Origin: Chloroflexota bacterium | GTDB taxonomy: Bacteria; Chloroflexota; Dehalococcoidia; JACPQK01 | DNA length: 64,000 bases | NCBI GenBank assembly: GCA_016190505.1 | Contig: JACPQM010000018.1 | Span: 1-64,000 of the forward strand | Reading direction: 5' to 3' | Part shown: positions 62,700-64,000 of the stretch, piece after piece | Layout: every line of letters starts with the position of its first letter | Position numbering within the stretch: the first letter of the stretch is position 1 | Notes under the pieces: model-generated | Databases searched by the model: none | What the model saw: only the letters and a program-made list of their open reading frames with translations | Told to the model about the DNA's origin: nothing | Made by a program: the position numbers and the translations under genes

Positions 62700-62879
62700 A
62701 CCGGCCATGACCTCCTTCCCGGCCTCTCCCCTTCGCTTCACTCAAGGGCAGGCCCGACACGGGGAGAGTCGTAGGGGCGTATCGCAATACGCCCCTACGT
62801 CTGGTTCGGGCGCCGCCGTGAGCCTGCCGAAGGGAAGGGGCCGGGGGAGAGGGCAGCGCGTCCGCGCTTTTGCACGGTA
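62700..62879. other. intergenic with GTAGGGGC hairpin
   Basis: No gene seen. CGTAGGGGCGTAT/ATACGCCCCTACG with a 4-nt loop at 62770-62799 probably ends moaDE transcription. A GC-rich tract precedes the next gene; no clear promoter. Confidence 0.5.
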
Positions 62880-63734
62880 ATGAACAAGCGCGTTCTGGGC
62901 CTCATAGTGTTGTTGCTCCTGGCAGCGTCTTGTGCAAGGGCCACGCCGACGCCGCCGGCCCCGCCAGCACCCACGCAGGCGCCCACTCCCACGCTGGGGC
63001 CCGCGCCCAGGGTGGACCGGGTGGGTTTCCCCGAAGGCTACGCGACGAAGTTCCAGGTGCTCTACGTCTTTGACCGGCCGGGCAACAAACAGGCCCGGGT
63101 GGTCTACGGAAACGACAAAGCGGCCTCTCGCAAACCGGGGGAGCCTTATCCATATGGCAGTGTCATAGTGATCGAGCACTACGCCGCCAAGCTGGATGCC
63201 CAGGGCACCATCATGAAAGATGCCGATGGCCACTACGTGCGGGACAGGCTGATCAACGTGTTCGCCATGCGCAAAGAGCCTGGATACGGCGCCGACTACC
63301 AGCACCTGCGCACCGACGAATGGGAGTACGCCGCCTACAACACCGGTGGTACACACTTCCTGCCCCCGGAGCGCACGGCTTTCTGCTCTGCCTGCCACCA
63401 GTTCGCGGGCGTGAAGCGGGACTGGGTGTTCCGGGGCGACCTGGTCTTCGCGCCGGACAAACACGCCACACCGCCACCACTGGAGGCCAACGAGATCGGC
63501 CTGGACTCCATCAGTTTCTACCCAGCGGCCCTGACGGTGAATCCAGGGACCACACTTACCTGGGTTAACAACGACACGGTGGCCCACACCGTCACCGCCC
63601 GAAACGGGGCTTTCAGCTCACCCGTGCTCAGGCCCGGCGAGCGCTTCAGCTTCACGTTCAACACGTCGGGGGCCTTCGACTACTTTTGTGCAATACATCC
63701 CGACTTCATGAAGGCAAAAGCGGGAGTGGAGTAG
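62880..63734 (+). CDS. lipoprotein: cytochrome P460-like domain fused to a cupredoxin
   Basis: 284 residues. Signal peptide with lipobox LLAASC and a Pro/Thr/Ala linker to about residue 45. Residues ~47-185 resemble cytochrome P460 and carry one haem-c motif C169-S-A-C172-H173. Residues ~195-284 are a cupredoxin: type-1 copper ligands H236 (VAHTVTA), C270, H273 and M277 (FCAIHPDFM). Thus one haem and one blue copper are anchored on the outer membrane face. Cytochrome P460 enzymes oxidise hydroxylamine, but many homologues are of unknown function; an oxidase/electron carrier is plausible. Confidence 0.85.
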   Translation: MNKRVLGLIVLLLLAASCARATPTPPAPPAPTQAPTPTLGPAPRVDRVGFPEGYATKFQVLYVFDRPGNKQARVVYGNDKAASRKPGEPYPYGSVIVIEHYAAKLDAQGTIMKDADGHYVRDRLINVFAMRKEPGYGADYQHLRTDEWEYAAYNTGGTHFLPPERTAFCSACHQFAGVKRDWVFRGDLVFAPDKHATPPPLEANEIGLDSISFYPAALTVNPGTTLTWVNNDTVAHTVTARNGAFSSPVLRPGERFSFTFNTSGAFDYFCAIHPDFMKAKAGVE

Positions 63735-63925
63735 CAGCCTTCCATGATTCTCGTTGTAAGCACCCCAAATGGTGAAACGCACCGCTCACCCTGTCCGAGT
63801 GGAGCATCGGACTCCGATGCTCCACTCGGAGAGCCTGTAGAAGGGCGAGCGGCGGAGGCTCCCAGAAAGGCGTGTGGGCCTGTACATCGGCTGCAAGCCA
63901 TACCTGACTACGGGGTAGCCAAGCG
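63735..63925. other. intergenic with long palindrome
   Basis: 63794-63811 and 63813-63830 are perfect 18-bp arms (TCCGAGTGGAGCATCGGA and its reverse complement) around one base. No gene seen. Confidence 0.6.
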
Positions 63926-64000
63926 ATGAACAAGTTGTACCCTTCAACGGATGAGGCCGTCTTCGATGTCTCGGATGGCGCCGTGATCATGTTCGGCGGC
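63926..64000 (+). CDS. CoA-transferase subunit A, 5' fragment
   Basis: 25 codons up to the window edge. The start MNKLYPSTDEAVFDVSDG followed by AVIMFGG matches the N-terminus of 3-oxoacid/3-oxoadipate CoA-transferase alpha subunits (typically NKVYxSAxEAVxDIxDGAxIMxGGFG). The rest, and a beta subunit, would lie to the right. It would activate a carboxylic acid with CoA, in line with the CoA-linked genes near 51-54 kb. Confidence 0.75.
   Translation, partial: MNKLYPSTDEAVFDVSDGAVIMFGG

Overview
The window looks like a chromosomal segment of an uncultured member of the Chloroflexota, probably of the Dehalococcoidia or a related lineage. This is an inference from five things seen together: high GC content; lipoproteins whose lipobox Cys is followed by Pro/Thr/Ala-rich linkers; an 11-subunit-type nuo operon without nuoEFG beside nuoABCD; a T-box-controlled type-2 ileS; and intergenic regions full of small palindromic repeats. 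No rRNA, tRNA, CRISPR array, prophage or transposase was seen.

Layout. 0.2-5.4 kb (minus): nuoABCDHIJK plus a 76-residue ORF. 5.5-7.8 kb (minus): an orphan molybdenum hydroxylase large subunit. 7.9-11.5 kb (plus): T-box leader and ileS. 12.3-14.8 kb: purF-purM. 14.9-16.2 kb: a radical SAM protein with an unusual cysteine motif. 16.4-21.8 kb: an oligopeptide-type ABC system, with the binding protein on plus and permeases and ATPases on minus. 22.0-26.5 kb: a tungsten-type aldehyde ferredoxin oxidoreductase (AOR), a medium-chain dehydrogenase and an L-2-hydroxyglutarate oxidase-like protein. 26.5-29.5 kb (minus): a lemA/TPM pair and a small-gene locus with two DUF2283-type proteins. 29.9-31.6 kb: an orphan hydantoinase B. 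32-45.5 kb: a metalloenzyme island with two paralogous DMSO-reductase-family catalytic subunits, a four-cluster ferredoxin, an NrfD-like anchor, a second AOR, a YeiH-like exporter, a decayed hicA with hicB, a split EamA transporter and a MoaD/ThiS-like protein.

45.7-54.3 kb: a branched-chain-type ABC transporter (binding protein plus livHMGF), an alpha/beta hydrolase, two MaoC-fold proteins and two tandem SDRs of the peroxisomal multifunctional-enzyme (MFE-2) type. 54.7-56.1 kb: an MFS transporter. 56.2-60.0 kb (minus): three secreted proteins built from shared domains. 60.4-61.4 kb: an ornithine cyclodeaminase/mu-crystallin protein. 61.9-62.7 kb: moaD-moaE. 62.9-63.7 kb: a lipoprotein fusing a cytochrome P460-like domain to a cupredoxin. 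The window ends inside the start of a CoA-transferase subunit A.

How the parts fit. The theme is uptake and oxidation of small organic compounds. Three solute-binding lipoproteins feed two ABC systems. Pterin enzymes (two AOR, two DMSO-reductase type, one xanthine-dehydrogenase type) do redox chemistry, and moaD/moaE contribute to their cofactor. MaoC/SDR/CoA-transferase genes handle CoA-linked intermediates, and complex I takes electrons. Most transcription units start with a near-consensus TTGACA-N(15-18)-TAnnnT promoter, often as closely spaced divergent pairs. Dispersed palindromic elements fill many gaps and repeatedly contribute the stop codon of the preceding gene.
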